Shown: piece by piece, positions 4,860 to 5,458 of the stretch
Numbering within the stretch: position 1 is the stretch's first letter
How the letters are laid out: each line of letters begins with the position of its first letter
The notes under the pieces: model-generated
Told to the model about the DNA's origin: nothing
What the model saw: only the letters and a program-made list of their open reading frames with translations
Database searches by the model: none
Origin: Nitrospira sp.
Lineage (GTDB): Bacteria > Nitrospirota > Nitrospiria > Nitrospirales > Nitrospiraceae
DNA: 5,458 nt
Direction: 5' to 3'
Assembly: GCA_025363325.1 (NCBI GenBank)
Contig: JANYEF010000086.1
Coordinates: 1-5,458, forward strand
Position numbers and translations under genes: made by a program

Positions 4860-5458
4860 GCCGAAAACCTCCCACACGCTGCGGTCGAGGTCACGGTAGA
4901 GCTCATCAGCTATTTCAGATGGCGTGTGCATGTAGATATCTTTGGCTTTGGCAATTATGACTCTCGCAGCTAAGGTATCAGGATCGGGGAGAGGAAACTT
5001 CTCGACATACTGGGTCATGAACCGCCGCCGCCCAGCATAGAGCTTGTTGTGGAAACAGTAGTCGTAAAATTGTTCAATGAATGTAGAGTTACCGATAGCA
5101 CATGCGAGCCATAGCAGATCTTTATCGGAACCCTTTTCGCAAATTAGCCAGTAGCAATCCCCATTCACGACGGATCGCTTGTGGTCAATCCAGAACGTGG
5201 GTTTTTCCGCAATGTCTCGGAAAATGAGCTTGGGGACATCCCATGCTGCTGGGTCCTGTGGCACCCAAATTTCATACCAGTCACGCCCGGCCTCAATGAC
5301 GTACTTCCGGTTCTGAAGAATTTTACGATTGCGCTCTAGGTATGCTTCGCTCCGCGGATATCTGGAGATATCTATGACACGGCGACCTTCTTGCGTGAGC
5401 TCATGGGGATAGAGAATTTGTTTTGGTTGTTTGGACGTCAGTGGCTTGAAGCGACGGG
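4833..5458 (-). CDS. N6-adenine DNA methyltransferase, TaqI/Eco57I-like, C-terminal part (start outside window)
   Basis: The open frame runs from the window edge to a TAG at 4833-4835 and shows 207 residues with no start needed; the first ATG inside (5264) is internal. The visible part looks like the C-terminal target-recognition domain of TaqI/Eco57I-type N6-adenine methyltransferases: SRYPRSEAYLERNRKIL, then WYEIWVPQDP, PKLIFRDIAEKPTFWIDH, a cysteine/tryptophan-rich stretch GDCYWLICEKGSDKDLLWLA, NSTFIEQFYDYCFHNKLYAG and finally YVEKFPLPDPD. The catalytic NPPY motif and the AdoMet-binding region would lie beyond the window. The role is to methylate an adenine in the recognition site of the neighbouring endonuclease and so protect the chromosome. 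It converges on the endonuclease gene with overlapping ends, so it must have its own promoter outside the window. Confidence 0.85.
   Translation of the reverse strand, partial: RRFKPLTSKQPKQILYPHELTQEGRRVIDISRYPRSEAYLERNRKILQNRKYVIEAGRDWYEIWVPQDPAAWDVPKLIFRDIAEKPTFWIDHKRSVVNGDCYWLICEKGSDKDLLWLACAIGNSTFIEQFYDYCFHNKLYAGRRRFMTQYVEKFPLPDPDTLAARVIIAKAKDIYMHTPSEIADELYRDLDRSVWEVFGLVAEEVRR

Overview
The window looks like an accessory island in a Gram-negative-type bacterial chromosome. Pyrimidine-rich CTGGTTT/AAACCAG spacer repeats, moderately high GC in the left part, and a small exported NPYG/SPYSP-type protein together suggest Nitrospira or a relative. That is inference from remembered genome style, not proof. 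Base composition is mixed: the IS30 element is GC-rich, while the restriction-modification and Mrr-like genes are visibly more AT-rich, as expected for acquired DNA.

Layout from left to right: (1) 65-642, two small co-directional genes, DUF4160 then DUF2442, arranged like a toxin-antitoxin pair. (2) 643-1417, a gene-poor stretch holding two copies of a dispersed repeat. The second copy interrupts a small gene for a signal-peptide protein on the minus strand, leaving a pseudogene. (3) 1510-2559, a complete-looking IS30-family insertion sequence with 20-bp terminal inverted repeats. Its transposase carries a one-base frameshift. (4) 2575-3114, a minus-strand gene for the N-terminal (PUA/EVE-like) domain found on Mrr-type restriction proteins, with no nuclease domain attached. 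(5) 3173-3471, the decayed 3' end of an IS3-family transposase. (6) 3481 to the window end, a type II restriction-modification system: a C-box-like operator, a controller (C) protein gene, an overlapping PD-(D/E)XK endonuclease gene, and the 3' part of a TaqI/Eco57I-like N6-adenine DNA methyltransferase gene on the opposite strand, overlapping the endonuclease tail to tail.

How the parts work together: the C protein probably binds the paired operator just upstream of its own gene. It would thereby set the timing of C and endonuclease expression, so the methyltransferase can protect the host DNA first. The Mrr-like domain gene and the transposon remnants around this module fit a defence island built by successive insertions. 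The most interesting observations are the C-box, the repeat that interrupts a coding sequence, and the stand-alone Mrr-type N-terminal domain.
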